A stretch of 49,633 bases of DNA from Candidatus Latescibacterota bacterium (GTDB taxonomy: Bacteria; Latescibacterota; UBA2968; UBA8231). This document shows, one piece after another, positions 22,612-31,930 of the stretch. The notes under the pieces are model-generated. The model searched no databases and was not told the DNA's origin. It saw nothing but the letters and a program-made list of their open reading frames with translations. The translations under genes and the position numbers were made by a program. Numbering within the stretch: the first letter of the stretch is position 1; the number at the start of each line of letters is the position of its first letter. The stretch is taken from contig JAJEGS010000038.1 in the NCBI GenBank assembly GCA_022819745.1, positions 1-49,633 on the forward strand, written 5' to 3'.

Positions 22612-23598
22612 ATGAGTAAGACTAAAACATGGCTGCTGTGCGCCCTATTGGTCGCCTGCGGACAGCCGGACGACGCACCCGATAAACTCAAGATCGGCTA
22701 CGTCATCAACTTCATGTCGCACGAGTGGTATCAAAACATCAGCAAATCGGCGACAGCGCGAGCGGCCGAGTTGGATGTCGAGCTGATCGTCGCCGATGCC
22801 AACCTCGACGTGGCAGCGCAAATCTCCAAAGCCGAAAACCTGCTCGCCCAAGGGGTCGAAGTGCTGATTCTATCGCCGGTGGACGCCAAGGCAATGGGGC
22901 CGATAGTGCGTCAGGCCAAAGCCGCGGGAGTACACGTGATTACCGAATCCAACCCCGTGTCCGAGGCCGTCAGCTACGTGGGAATCGACAATTACGCCGG
23001 TGGGGTTAAGGCCGGCGAGTGGTTTGCCAGCTACGCGGCGGAAAAGGGCCTCGACCCCAAGATCCTCATCGTCGGCTTCCCCAACTTTGAGGACTGCCGG
23101 CAGCGGGTCGATGGCTTCAAAGACGCGCTCGCCGCTTCGGGTCTGACCCATGAGATCATCCAAGAAGTCGATGGACAGGGCCTCAAGGAAAAGGCGTTCA
23201 AGGTGGCGCAGGACGCGCTGACGGCCAACCCGCAGATCAACGCGATCTACGGCATCAACGACGATTCGACGACCGGCGGCATGGCGGCCTACAAAGCGGC
23301 CGGATTAGACGAAACAGCGCTGACCGCGATCGGCTTCGGCTTCGAAGGCACCGTGGGACAGACGGCCCTCACCGGCGACACGCCCTACGCAGCGGCGCTG
23401 GCGATGTTCCCGAATTTCGTCGGGAGCGCGCTCATAGATGCAGCGGTGCAATTAGCGAGTGGTGAGCAACTACCCCCCCACTACGAGACGCCGACCATCG
23501 TCGTCACCCGCGACAATCTCAGCCGCTTCTACGACACGAGCACCGAGCCGCCCTTCGCGCTCAAGGTGGATGCGGTGCGGGCCTTGATGCCGCAATGA
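22612..23598 (+). CDS. Ribose-type ABC solute-binding lipoprotein
   Basis: A 328-residue periplasmic-binding protein of the Peripla_BP_4 (RbsB) family, binding a pentose, hexose or polyol. The lipoprotein signal ends ALLVACG. The family pattern is visible as KIGYVINFMSHEWYQNI at the mature start, LLAQGVEVLILSPVDAKAM, GIDNYAGGVKAGEW and NAIYGINDDSTTGGMAAYKAAG. An ATGA overlap couples it to the permease that follows. Ligand unknown; the neighbouring dehydrogenases suggest a sugar or sugar-like polyol. Confidence 0.9.
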   Translation: MSKTKTWLLCALLVACGQPDDAPDKLKIGYVINFMSHEWYQNISKSATARAAELDVELIVADANLDVAAQISKAENLLAQGVEVLILSPVDAKAMGPIVRQAKAAGVHVITESNPVSEAVSYVGIDNYAGGVKAGEWFASYAAEKGLDPKILIVGFPNFEDCRQRVDGFKDALAASGLTHEIIQEVDGQGLKEKAFKVAQDALTANPQINAIYGINDDSTTGGMAAYKAAGLDETALTAIGFGFEGTVGQTALTGDTPYAAALAMFPNFVGSALIDAAVQLASGEQLPPHYETPTIVVTRDNLSRFYDTSTEPPFALKVDAVRALMPQ

Positions 23599-24566
23599 GC
23601 CGTATTCTTGCGCGGATACTCCACAGCGAGCAGGCCGGACTGTTGCTCGCGCTGGTCTTGCTCTGCGTGGGTATTTCCCTGCTGACGCCAGTATTCTTTA
23701 CGGCCGTCAATATCAAAAACGTGCTGCGCGACGCCTCGCTGGTGGCCATCGCCGGAATCGGCATGGTGATGATCATCCTGCTCGGCGAGATCGACCTGAG
23801 CGTCGGCTCGACCCAAGCAGTGGCCGGGATCATCGCCGTGGCCGTGCTCAACCAGTTTGAGAGCGTAACGCTGGCACTCGTCGCCGCACTCGCCGCCGGG
23901 GCGCTCGTCGGGCTGTGCAATGGACTGTTAGTCACCAAGGCCGGCATCAACTCCCTAATCGCGACCTTGGGCATGATGGCGATTTTGCGCGGCGCAGCTA
24001 TGGTCAGCACCCAAGCGGTATCGATCCAAGGCAAAGTAGAAAGCTTCGTCGAAGTGGGAACCGGACACTTGGGGCCGATCCCGATCCCGGTGCTGGTAAC
24101 TTTTGTCCTCTTGGGGCTGTTTTACTACGTCCTCCACCACACCATCCTCGGCCGCTATATCTACGCCATCGGCGGCAATATCCAAGCGGCGCGGCTCGCG
24201 GGCTTGGCCGTTGATCGCACGCGCGTCTTGGTCTTTGTACTCGGCGGCGTGCTGGCGGCGCTGAGCGCTTTCATCTTGGCCTCGCGCCTCAACTCCGGGC
24301 AGCCGAATGCCGGCTTAGGGTTTGAGTTGCAGGTGATCGCCGCGGTGATCTTGGGCGGCATTAGCCTGACGGGCGGCGTGGGTACGCTCGGCGGTGCCTT
24401 TATCGGCATCCTGATCCTGACGGTGCTCTCCAACGGCTTGGTGCTGTTGAACGTGTCATCCTTTTACCACGATATTGCGCGCGGCGCGGTAATCATCCTC
24501 GCCGTGTATCTGGACACCCGCCGCAAACAAAGCCTCTTGCGACGGCTGCTCGCTCCCCCGACATGA
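23595..24566 (+). CDS. Ribose-type ABC transporter permease (RbsC family)
   Basis: A 323-residue membrane protein of the BPD_transp_2 family with eight to ten membrane segments. The characteristic stretch is GIGMVMIILLGEIDLSVGSTQAVAGI near residues 53-78, and YAIGGNIQAARLAGLAV precedes the coupling region. It overlaps by four bases both the binding protein upstream and the ATPase downstream (ATGA), an intact, tightly coupled rbs-like operon. Confidence 0.92.
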   Translation: MSRILARILHSEQAGLLLALVLLCVGISLLTPVFFTAVNIKNVLRDASLVAIAGIGMVMIILLGEIDLSVGSTQAVAGIIAVAVLNQFESVTLALVAALAAGALVGLCNGLLVTKAGINSLIATLGMMAILRGAAMVSTQAVSIQGKVESFVEVGTGHLGPIPIPVLVTFVLLGLFYYVLHHTILGRYIYAIGGNIQAARLAGLAVDRTRVLVFVLGGVLAALSAFILASRLNSGQPNAGLGFELQVIAAVILGGISLTGGVGTLGGAFIGILILTVLSNGLVLLNVSSFYHDIARGAVIILAVYLDTRRKQSLLRRLLAPPT

Positions 24567-26053
24567 CGCCGCTACTATCCCTAGAGGATATCCACAAGCG
24601 CTTCCCCGGCGTCTATGCACTCAAGGGCGTCGACTTTGCAGTGCAGCCGGGAGAGGTCCACGCGCTGGTCGGCGAAAACGGCGCGGGCAAGAGCACCTTG
24701 ATCAAAATTGCGGCTGGCGTGTACCACCGCGACCAAGGCCGCTACCAGATCGCGGGTCGCTCCGTAGATATCCGACATCCGCGCCAAGCCATAGACCACG
24801 GACTGGCGGTTGTTTACCAAGAGTTAGAACTAGTCCCTTCGCTGTCGGTCGCCGAGAATTTGTTCTTCGGCCGCCTGCCGCACGGACGCGGTGGCCGTGT
24901 CCAGTGGAACGCGCTCTACGACTCTTCTGCAACGCTATTGGCTGAGGTCGGGCTAGCAGTTGATCCGCAGACCAAGGTCGGCCATCTCGGCGTGGCCGCG
25001 CAGCAATTGGTCGAGATCGCACGGGCACTGGCGTGCGACGCCCAGATAATCATCATGGACGAGCCAACTTCGGCCCTGAGTACGCGCGAGATCGACAAGC
25101 TCTTTGCTCTCATCGCCCGACTCAAGGCAAGGGGCGTCGGCGTGGTCTATGTATCGCACAAGCTCGCCGAGGTCATGGCGCTGGCCGACCGGGTGACGGT
25201 CTTGCGCGACGGAGAGCGCGTCGCTTGTGAACAGGCCGCCGACCTCGACGAAGAGCAACTTATCGCGCTGATGGTCGGGCGGGAGTTGGGGCAAGGTTTT
25301 CCCGCGGCCGATCGTACACCGGGGCCGTGTGCGCTGGAGGCGGAGGGGTTGACCACTGATCGGGTGCAGGACATTTCCTTCAGGGTGTGCGCCGGGGAAA
25401 TCGTCGGCTTCTCCGGTCTAATGGGCGCGGGACGGACGGAACTAGCGCGAGCCGTGATGGGCGCGGACCGCCGCCGCGCTGGAACCATTACTATCGACGG
25501 AATCCCCGTTCCAGCGAACGCACCACCGCAGGCACGCACCCTCGGGTTGGGCCTAGTACCAGAAGATCGTCGGGCCGACGGCCTCTTCGCGCAGCAGAGC
25601 GTGCGCGCAAACGCGAGCGTCGCAGCTTTAGAGCAATTCTGCCGCGCCGGCCACGTGCAGGTAGGCATGGAGCGGCAGCAAGTCGGCGCACTCGTCACTC
25701 GCCTGCGCCTGCGTCCCCCCGACCAAGAGCAGACCATCGCGCGGCTCAGCGGCGGCAATCAGCAAAAGGCACTGCTGGCCCGCTGGCTGCTCAAGGAAAA
25801 CTTGCGGGTGCTGCTCGTCGATGAGCCGACCCGGGGAATCGACGTCGGTGCCAAAGCCGAGATTTATCAACTGCTGGACGGGCTGGCGCGCCAAGGACTG
25901 GCAATCGTGGTTCTCTCTTCGGAAATGCCCGAAATTCTGGGGCTGTGCGACCGAGTGTACGTAATGCGCGAGGGACGGATCGCCGCCGAGTACGCACGAG
26001 CCGAGGCCACGCCAGAAAAACTCTTGGCCAGTGCCCTACCCGGTGGAAGCTAA
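24563..26053 (+). CDS. Ribose-type ABC transporter ATPase (RbsA family, two ABC domains)
   Basis: A 496-residue ATPase with two nucleotide-binding domains. Domain 1 has Walker A GENGAGKST near residues 37-45, a degenerate signature (LGVAAQQLVEIARAL) and Walker B IIMDEPTSAL. Domain 2 has a degenerate Walker A (GLMGAGRTE), signature LSGGNQQKALLARWL near 393 and Walker B VLLVDEPTRGIDVGAK. One proper and one degenerate site is normal for the RbsA/MglA group. It powers the permease at 23595. Confidence 0.92.
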   Translation: MTPLLSLEDIHKRFPGVYALKGVDFAVQPGEVHALVGENGAGKSTLIKIAAGVYHRDQGRYQIAGRSVDIRHPRQAIDHGLAVVYQELELVPSLSVAENLFFGRLPHGRGGRVQWNALYDSSATLLAEVGLAVDPQTKVGHLGVAAQQLVEIARALACDAQIIIMDEPTSALSTREIDKLFALIARLKARGVGVVYVSHKLAEVMALADRVTVLRDGERVACEQAADLDEEQLIALMVGRELGQGFPAADRTPGPCALEAEGLTTDRVQDISFRVCAGEIVGFSGLMGAGRTELARAVMGADRRRAGTITIDGIPVPANAPPQARTLGLGLVPEDRRADGLFAQQSVRANASVAALEQFCRAGHVQVGMERQQVGALVTRLRLRPPDQEQTIARLSGGNQQKALLARWLLKENLRVLLVDEPTRGIDVGAKAEIYQLLDGLARQGLAIVVLSSEMPEILGLCDRVYVMREGRIAAEYARAEATPEKLLASALPGGS

Positions 26054-26058
26054 AGAGT

Positions 26059-26139
26059 AGCCAGTAGCCAGTGATCAGCCCCCACACCACCGAGCTGAGG
26101 GACGGTGGAACTAGCCACTGGCCACTAACCACTAACCCC
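26059..26139. repeat. Short direct and inverted repeats (tagccactggc type)
   Basis: The sequence contains TAGCCAGTAGCCAGTG and, about 45 bases later, the inverse-type TAGCCACTGGCCACTAACC followed by ACTAACC. A shorter TAGCCACTGG also occurs at 6242-6250. It looks like a small interspersed repeat between the ATPase and epimerase genes. Confidence 0.4.
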
Positions 26140-26152
26140 TGAGAGGTGCAAC

Positions 26153-27181
26153 GTGAAAATCCTAATCACCGGCGGCACCGGCCGCGTCGGAGCCAACTTA
26201 GCCAGAGCTTTGCTCGACAAAGGGCACGCTATCCGCTCGTTTGTCTATCCCGGCGACCAAAGCCGCGCCCACAAGCTCGACGACTTTGACCGCGTCGAGA
26301 CCATCGAAGGCGATTTGCGCAATCTCGCCGATGTGCGCCGCGCCGTCGAAGGAGTCGATGCGGTGTACCACATTGCCGCGGCCTTTGGCGGCCCCTTCGA
26401 CAACCGCGAATACCTCGAAATCAACGGCATGGGCACCATCAACGTGCTGGAGTCCATCCGCGAGCTGACGCCCAATCTGCACCGCTTGGTCTATGCTTCC
26501 ACCGAGGCTATTTACTGGGAGAATCCCTACAACGGCCGCTGCTTTGAAGAGCCAATCCGCGAAGACCAAGTCGCCCGCTACCAGACAATGCCCTACTTCC
26601 TGACCAAGTGGATCGGCGAGGAACTGGTGATGAGCTATCACTTGCAGTTCGGGCTGCCATCGGTGACCACGCGCTTTGCCACGATTATTGAGCCGGGTGA
26701 ATTCCTCGACGAAAACGGTCTGCCGCATCTGTTTTTGTTCGGGCCGGTTTACGAGCAGTTCAAGGACCGAGAGGGAGCCGAGGAGCTCAAGGCGCAGTGG
26801 ACGGGCGAGGAGCAGTTCTTGCTATCGCGCAATCCAGACGGGCGGCCCTTCCGGCAGGTATATGCCGACGTGCGCGACATCGTCCAAGGGCTGGTGTTGG
26901 CGCTAGAGCGGGACGAAGCCGTGGGCGAGGTGTTCAATCTGGGCGGAGCCGCGCTGTTCGATTGGAGCGAGACCGTACCTTATCTCGCCGAGCGCTTCGG
27001 TCTGGGCTACGCCGATGCGCGGCGGCCGGATTGGAATTACTTCGAGCTGGATTTGACCAACATCAAGCAAAAGTTGGGGTTTGAACCCAAGCACGACTTG
27101 GCGAGCATCCTCGACGCGGCTGAGGCCATGCGGCGCGGCGAGGACGTGGGAATTATTCCGACGGGCGTGCGCTTTGGCTAG
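26153..27181 (+). CDS. NAD-dependent epimerase/dehydratase (extended SDR)
   Basis: A 342-residue Rossmann-fold sugar epimerase or dehydrogenase. The cofactor motif GGTGRVG is at residues 7-13, NAD-binding aspartate region EGDLRNL near 55, the AAAFGG region near 75, and a family-type active site around YASTEA with Tyr (YFLTKWIGEE) near residue 148. The GTG start at 26153 has GAGAGGTG five bases upstream and begins right before the first strand (MKILITGG). It probably acts on the sugar imported by the rbs-like system just upstream; the substrate cannot be assigned. It precedes the transpeptidase by 24 bases. Confidence 0.85.
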   Translation: MKILITGGTGRVGANLARALLDKGHAIRSFVYPGDQSRAHKLDDFDRVETIEGDLRNLADVRRAVEGVDAVYHIAAAFGGPFDNREYLEINGMGTINVLESIRELTPNLHRLVYASTEAIYWENPYNGRCFEEPIREDQVARYQTMPYFLTKWIGEELVMSYHLQFGLPSVTTRFATIIEPGEFLDENGLPHLFLFGPVYEQFKDREGAEELKAQWTGEEQFLLSRNPDGRPFRQVYADVRDIVQGLVLALERDEAVGEVFNLGGAALFDWSETVPYLAERFGLGYADARRPDWNYFELDLTNIKQKLGFEPKHDLASILDAAEAMRRGEDVGIIPTGVRFG

Positions 27182-27205
27182 CGTAGTGGTGCGGAGGAAA
27201 TCCAC

Positions 27206-28822
27206 ATGATCGAAGGACACCAAGTACTAGCCGACCGCGGCGCTGTGTCCGCCCAGCAGCCAGCCGCGGCGCGCATTGGCGCGCAAATATTGGCCCAAGG
27301 CGGCAACGCCATGGATGCAGCAGCAGCCACCAGTTTCGCCTGCTGCATGTTGGCCCCCCAATCCAATGGCATCGGCGGCTATATGTCAGCGGCAGTCGTC
27401 TTAGAAGGCTCCACCGGCCGCGTCTGGTCACTCGACGCCAATGCCGTGGCTCCAGCCGCTGCTCACGAGTACATGTACGACATTCTGCCGGCCCGCCGCG
27501 ACAACATGTGCACCAACGAAAAGGAATACGCCTGTAGCGTGCGCGACGATGCCAACGTGTACGGCCCCCAGTCCGTAGCCGTCCCCGGCCAAATGGCCGG
27601 CATGGGCTTTTTGCACGAGCGCTGGGGAAAGTTACCTTGGGACGCAATCGTTGCCCCGGCCCAAGAGCTCCTCGCCGACGGCTTCCCCTACGGCCCAGCC
27701 CTAGCCAATACCATCCGCAACCAAGAAGCCATCCTGCGCCGCTTCCCCGCAACATTTAGCCACCTCGCTCCGCAAGGCGAGTTGCCCAGCCCCGACGACA
27801 TTTGGCATCGCCCCGACATGGAGCACACCCTGGCGCGTTTGGCCCAAGCTGGTTGGCGCGACTTTTACAGCGGCGAATTGGGCCGCACCATCGGCGATTA
27901 CGTCCAAGCCAGCGGCGGTGCTCTCACCCGCGAGGATATGGCCGCTTTTGCGCCGCGCCTGACCGAGCCATACCAAATCACCTACCGCGATGTGCCAGTG
28001 TACGGACCAATTTTGCCCAACGGCTGCCTCTCCGCCCTCCAGATACTGCACATGCTGGAGTGCCTGCCCGTGGTGCCCGACGACCGAGCCCTGTACTGGC
28101 ACCAGCTAGCCGAAGTCGTCAAACAGGCTTGGCGCGACCGCCTGCGCTACGTCGGCGACCCCGATTTCGTCGATGTGCCAGTTGAGCGCTTGCTGAGCAA
28201 AGACTACGCCGCCGGCCGCGTCGAAGCCCTGCAACAATTCCCCGAACAAGTCGATCAGCAAGTGTACGAAGCCTCGGGTCCAGCCGTCGCCGAAACCCTG
28301 CACGTTTCAGCCGCAGACGCCGAGGGCAATCTCGTCGGCATCACCATCACCCAAGGCGGAGCTTTTGGCTCCTGTCTCACCGTACCGGGCACAGGCATTA
28401 TTTTGGGTCACGGCATGTGCCGTTTGGATCCCCGCCCCGATCGGGCCAATTCTATAGCTGCGCACAAGCGTCCGCTCAACAACGTAGTCCCCATGATCTT
28501 GCGCCTGCCCCAGCGCGACGTGGCCATCGGCCTACCCGGCGGTCGCCGCATCATCAGCGTTGGTGCCCAACTCGGCCAGCGTATTATCGACTTCAACGCC
28601 ACCGCCTTGGGAGCCGCCACAGCCCTCCGACTCAACGCCGAAGCCCAAGAACCCCTCGAACTAAAGCGCGGCATCGACCCGGCGATTGTGCAAACTCTAA
28701 GAGAAATGGGCCACCGAGTGCAGGTAGTTCAAGCAGTGGCCGGCGGTGCTCACGGCGCGGAAGTGCTCAAAAGCGAAGGCAAAGTACGCGCCGGGGGCAA
28801 TGGTTGGGCCGCGGGCGTATAG
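27206..28822 (+). CDS. ggt: Gamma-glutamyltranspeptidase family protein
   Basis: A 538-residue Ntn-hydrolase of the gamma-glutamyltransferase family, which cleaves gamma-glutamyl amides and is matured by self-cleavage. The nucleophile region reads AETLHVSAADAEGNLV, with the catalytic threonine at residue 364. The substrate-binding region follows (GGAFGS, then RPLNNVVPMILR and GLPGGRRIISV). The N-terminal ISAQQPAAARIGAQILAQGGNAMDAAAA region is typical. Unlike most GGTs there is no signal peptide, so it may be cytoplasmic and act in amide or glutathione-like turnover. It follows the epimerase by 24 bases. Confidence 0.88.
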   Translation: MIEGHQVLADRGAVSAQQPAAARIGAQILAQGGNAMDAAAATSFACCMLAPQSNGIGGYMSAAVVLEGSTGRVWSLDANAVAPAAAHEYMYDILPARRDNMCTNEKEYACSVRDDANVYGPQSVAVPGQMAGMGFLHERWGKLPWDAIVAPAQELLADGFPYGPALANTIRNQEAILRRFPATFSHLAPQGELPSPDDIWHRPDMEHTLARLAQAGWRDFYSGELGRTIGDYVQASGGALTREDMAAFAPRLTEPYQITYRDVPVYGPILPNGCLSALQILHMLECLPVVPDDRALYWHQLAEVVKQAWRDRLRYVGDPDFVDVPVERLLSKDYAAGRVEALQQFPEQVDQQVYEASGPAVAETLHVSAADAEGNLVGITITQGGAFGSCLTVPGTGIILGHGMCRLDPRPDRANSIAAHKRPLNNVVPMILRLPQRDVAIGLPGGRRIISVGAQLGQRIIDFNATALGAATALRLNAEAQEPLELKRGIDPAIVQTLREMGHRVQVVQAVAGGAHGAEVLKSEGKVRAGGNGWAAGV

Positions 28823-28832
28823 GTCGTCTTTT

Positions 28833-28876
28833 GGGTGATAATCACCCTTGACGTGGGTGATTATCACCCATATCAT
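28833..28876 (+). promoter_or_regulatory. Promoter with two palindromic operators (GGGTGATwATCACCC)
   Basis: A palindrome GGGTGATAATCACCC (28833-28847) is followed by -35 TTGACG (28848-28853). A 17-base spacer holding the second palindrome GGGTGATTATCACCC (28855-28869) comes next, then -10 TATCAT (28871-28876). A dimeric repressor bound to both would block RNA polymerase. Transcription would start at about 28883, which is the ATG of the next gene. Confidence 0.75.
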
Positions 28877-28882
28877 GGGTAT

Positions 28883-30112
28883 ATGAACACGAATCGACTG
28901 CTACCTCGATTTGCTTCCGCGAGCGTAGAGCGGGCACTTAGGGTCATGCCCGTGACCGTTCTCACTGGCGCACGACAGACCGGCAAGAGCACCCTCGCCC
29001 GCATGCCTCCCATCGGGACAGATCGATCTTACTTCACTCTAGACGATTACGGCGTCCTCGAGCAGGCCCAACGCGAACCGGATGCCCTTGTTGCTCGGGC
29101 GGTGCAGATCACGCTCGATGAGGTACAGCGGGTGCCGCATGTGCTGCTCGCCATCAAGCGGCTCGTTGACGAAGATCGGATTGCTGGCCGTTTCCTCCTG
29201 ACTGGCTCGGCGAATCTGCTGCTTATGAAGGAGGTGGGTGAAACACTGGCTGGCCGCGCTAGCTACTTGACGCTCTGGCCCATGACCCGTCGCGAGCAAC
29301 GCGGATTGGCTAGGCCCGGTCTGTGGACGGAACTCGTAGATGCGCCTCCTACTGCATGGCGGGATGTGCTGCTCGCGGAGCCAGCCGAAGCAGAGCCGTG
29401 GCAGGCCCTTGCTCGACGCGGAGGTTATCCCGTTCCAGCCTATGAGTTGAGCGATGATGACGATCGGCGGCTCTGGTTCGAAGGCTATGCAGCTACCTAC
29501 TTGGAGCGGGATATCCCGCGTCTATCCGCCATCGAGGGCATCACCGACCTGCGGAGATTGATGACGGCAGCCTGTCTGCGCGTTGGAGGGCTATTAAACC
29601 AAGCCGACCTAGCTCGGGACGTACATCTCGCCCCGTCCACAGTGCAGCGGTATCTCAACTTGCTAGAGGTGTCGTTCCAACTGGTGCGCCTGCCATCCTA
29701 TTCTGTCAACAGGACAAAACGGCTAGTCAAGTCATCCAAACTCTACTGGGGCGATACAGGGTTGGCTTTGCACTTAGCGGGCGAAGCACATCCCCGTGGC
29801 GCACACCTAGAGAACATAGTGCTCTGCGACCTGCTCGCTTGGGTTACTACTCGTATCGAAAGAACAGAGATTCTCTTTTGGCGGACTACCAAGGGTGCCG
29901 AGGTCGATTTCGTCATCGAAACGGGCCGCCGTCTGCTGCCCGTGGAGGTGAAGGCCGCCGCGAGCGTCCATCCCGGCGATGTGCGACATCTGCATACGTT
30001 CTTAGATGAGTACTCCGATATGGCGCAGCGTGGAATCATTCTCTACGATGGCGAAGAAACATTCTGGATCACCGAGCGCGTACTCGCCGCACCGTGGTGG
30101 CGCGTGGTCTGA
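28883..30112 (+). CDS. AAA_14/DUF4143 ATPase
   Basis: A 409-residue protein with an N-terminal AAA domain: Walker A GARQTGKST (residues 28-36) and Walker B ITLDEVQRV near 76, with FLLTGSANLLLMKE as the sensor region. A C-terminal DUF4143 domain contains DLRRLMTAACLRVGGLLNQADLARDV and the PD-(D/E)XK-like region FWRTTKGAEVDFVIETGRRLLPVEVKAA near 330-356. These ATPases are widespread, often horizontally carried and of unclear function; toxin-antitoxin-like behaviour has been proposed. The ATG at 28883 matches the predicted transcription start, so the mRNA could be leaderless. An upstream start at 28835 lies inside the operator and is rejected. Confidence 0.85.
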   Translation: MNTNRLLPRFASASVERALRVMPVTVLTGARQTGKSTLARMPPIGTDRSYFTLDDYGVLEQAQREPDALVARAVQITLDEVQRVPHVLLAIKRLVDEDRIAGRFLLTGSANLLLMKEVGETLAGRASYLTLWPMTRREQRGLARPGLWTELVDAPPTAWRDVLLAEPAEAEPWQALARRGGYPVPAYELSDDDDRRLWFEGYAATYLERDIPRLSAIEGITDLRRLMTAACLRVGGLLNQADLARDVHLAPSTVQRYLNLLEVSFQLVRLPSYSVNRTKRLVKSSKLYWGDTGLALHLAGEAHPRGAHLENIVLCDLLAWVTTRIERTEILFWRTTKGAEVDFVIETGRRLLPVEVKAAASVHPGDVRHLHTFLDEYSDMAQRGIILYDGEETFWITERVLAAPWWRVV

Positions 30113-30141
30113 AACTACTATCTAACATACAGGAGAAAAAA

Positions 30142-31272
30142 ATGAAAATTACTGACTTGCAGGTGATGCGGATGGGGTCGGAAGGGACCAACAATTGGCT
30201 GTTCGTGAAAATTGAGACCGACGCCGGCATTTCTGGATGGGGCGAGGCCAGCCTGCAATACAAAGACGACGCCTTGACCGGCGAGTTTGCGGCGTTCAAG
30301 CGGTTTCTGCTGGGCAAAAATCCGTTTGAAATTGAGCGAATTTGGACCTCGTTGTACCGACGCGTGACGTGGTCGGGGGGAGCGGTAACAACGAGTGCGA
30401 TTAGTGCGATTGATCTGGCGTTGTGGGACATTAAAGGCAAAGCCTTGGGCGTCCCAGTGTATGAACTGTTAGGAGGAAAATCACACGACAAAATTCGCAT
30501 GTACGCCAATGGCTGGCCGAGAAAGGACAACACACCCGAAGGGATTGCCGAGGGTGTAAAGCGGGTGGTAGATCAAGGCTATGAGGCGTTGAAGTTTTAT
30601 CCTTTTCGCGGCGCACAGGTGGCAAAGATTGATCGGATTCAACACGGCGTCGCCTTGGTGGAAGCAGCGCGCGAAACGGCAGGATCGCAAATTGAAATCG
30701 GAATTGACATTCGCGCGCGCTTGAACATATGGAGCGCACGACGAGTGGCGCAGGAATTGGAACCCTATAACATTGCGTGGATGGAAGAGCCGATTTTGTG
30801 GGACAATCCAGAAGCGCTAGCGCAATTTGCCCACGAAGTAAATGTGCCCATTGCAACGGGTGAGCAATTGTACACTCGGTGGGATTTTCGCCCGTTGTTG
30901 GAATTGAATGCGGTCGGGATTATTCAGCCGGATATTTGTCACGCGGGCGGCATCACTGAATTGAAGAAAATTGCCGCAATGGCTGAAACGTATTACGTGA
31001 CAGTAGCACCACACAATTCCAATGGGCCGATTTCAACAATCGCCAGCTTGCATTTAGATCTGTGCATTCACAACAGTTTGATGCAGGAAATTTTTGTGTC
31101 GTCCATTGATCGATACAACAAGGTGCTGACGCAACCTATTGAAGTGATCGATGGGCACTGTGTGCCACCGGAAGGGCCGGGTTGGGGCGTGGAGTTACGC
31201 GAGGATGTTATGGAACAACATCCGCCGAAGTCGTTTACGCCGATTGAGTCTGAACCGTACGTGGAATTTTAA
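30142..31272 (+). CDS. Enolase-superfamily sugar-acid dehydratase (galactonate dehydratase-like)
   Basis: A 376-residue member of the mandelate racemase/galactonate dehydratase group, which removes water from an aldonate to give a 2-keto-3-deoxy acid. The N-terminal capping domain ends at SAIDLALWDIKGKALGVPVYELLGG. In the barrel, the metal-binding positions are Asp in IGIDIRAR (near 195), Glu in MEEPI (near 222) and Glu in ATGEQLYTR (near 247). The general-base His is in VAPHNSNGP (near 297), and a KFYPF strand is also seen. The ATG at 30142 has AGGAGAAA upstream. Codon use is visibly more AT-leaning than neighbours, suggesting a different origin. Confidence 0.85.
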   Translation: MKITDLQVMRMGSEGTNNWLFVKIETDAGISGWGEASLQYKDDALTGEFAAFKRFLLGKNPFEIERIWTSLYRRVTWSGGAVTTSAISAIDLALWDIKGKALGVPVYELLGGKSHDKIRMYANGWPRKDNTPEGIAEGVKRVVDQGYEALKFYPFRGAQVAKIDRIQHGVALVEAARETAGSQIEIGIDIRARLNIWSARRVAQELEPYNIAWMEEPILWDNPEALAQFAHEVNVPIATGEQLYTRWDFRPLLELNAVGIIQPDICHAGGITELKKIAAMAETYYVTVAPHNSNGPISTIASLHLDLCIHNSLMQEIFVSSIDRYNKVLTQPIEVIDGHCVPPEGPGWGVELREDVMEQHPPKSFTPIESEPYVEF

Positions 31273-31402
31273 ACAGTAGAGTGGTCCTCACTCATCGTTC
31301 TAGCTCCGACACTTTGGCATCGCTAGTTGATTTCCTCACGCCCTGCGTGGCCAGTCCTGGCGGAGCCAAGCCTCCCATCGACGTGCCAGATCCATTCGCG
31401 CA

Positions 31403-31812
31403 TCACGGCGCACGTCCGTGCACGTAATAAGGGGGCCTTTCCGGCAGGCGATGTCTTGTTATTGCTCCCAATGCGTCTCTTCGGGCGGCGAAGTTGGTTA
31501 TTCGATTCATGTGGGCGTCCTCTTCGAGACTAGAGACGATTTCCTCGGCAAAACGCGGATGAGCCATTTTTCTGGCAAGGTGAAGGGACACATAGCGGAC
31601 ATCCAAGCTCGTATCATTGAATAGGCCGCTGAGAGATGCGCTGCATTCAGACCACAAAGCTGGACAACTTTGCAGCAAGTGTACCGCCGCCGACCGGACA
31701 ATCGGCGAAATGTCCCGGCACCCTTCCTTGATGTAGTCCGAATGCGATTCTGCTGTCTTTGGATGGTGGATTTTCGCGTTGGCAAAAAGTGCTGGTCTGC
31801 GCGCGAATTTCC
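31403..31812 (-). pseudogene. HEAT-repeat-like protein fragment
   Basis: Between a stop near 31815 and the stop at 31403 the minus frame is open and reads helical repeats: ISPIVRSAAVHLLQSCPALW, then SLDVRYVSLHLARKMAHPRFAEEIVSSL. This pattern resembles HEAT/armadillo repeats. No convincing start codon or ribosome site lies at the 5' end, and no further domain is seen, so it is probably the remaining 3' part of a larger gene. It is the only recognisable content in the 31273-31930 gap. Confidence 0.35.
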
Positions 31813-31930
31813 CCTAGGTACTCTCCATTTTCGGGATTAGAAAGTTTTTTATTAGTTCTCTCTCAAAAAAGGGTTCGTCCACTCCGCGTGACGAGGTGCC
31901 CACAGAAATGATGCAGTTAGCGGCAAAACC

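Noticed and set aside
24581..25758. Several long antisense frames within the RbsA-type gene
   Set aside because: They follow the third-codon GC bias of the real gene and have no family pattern or ribosome site.
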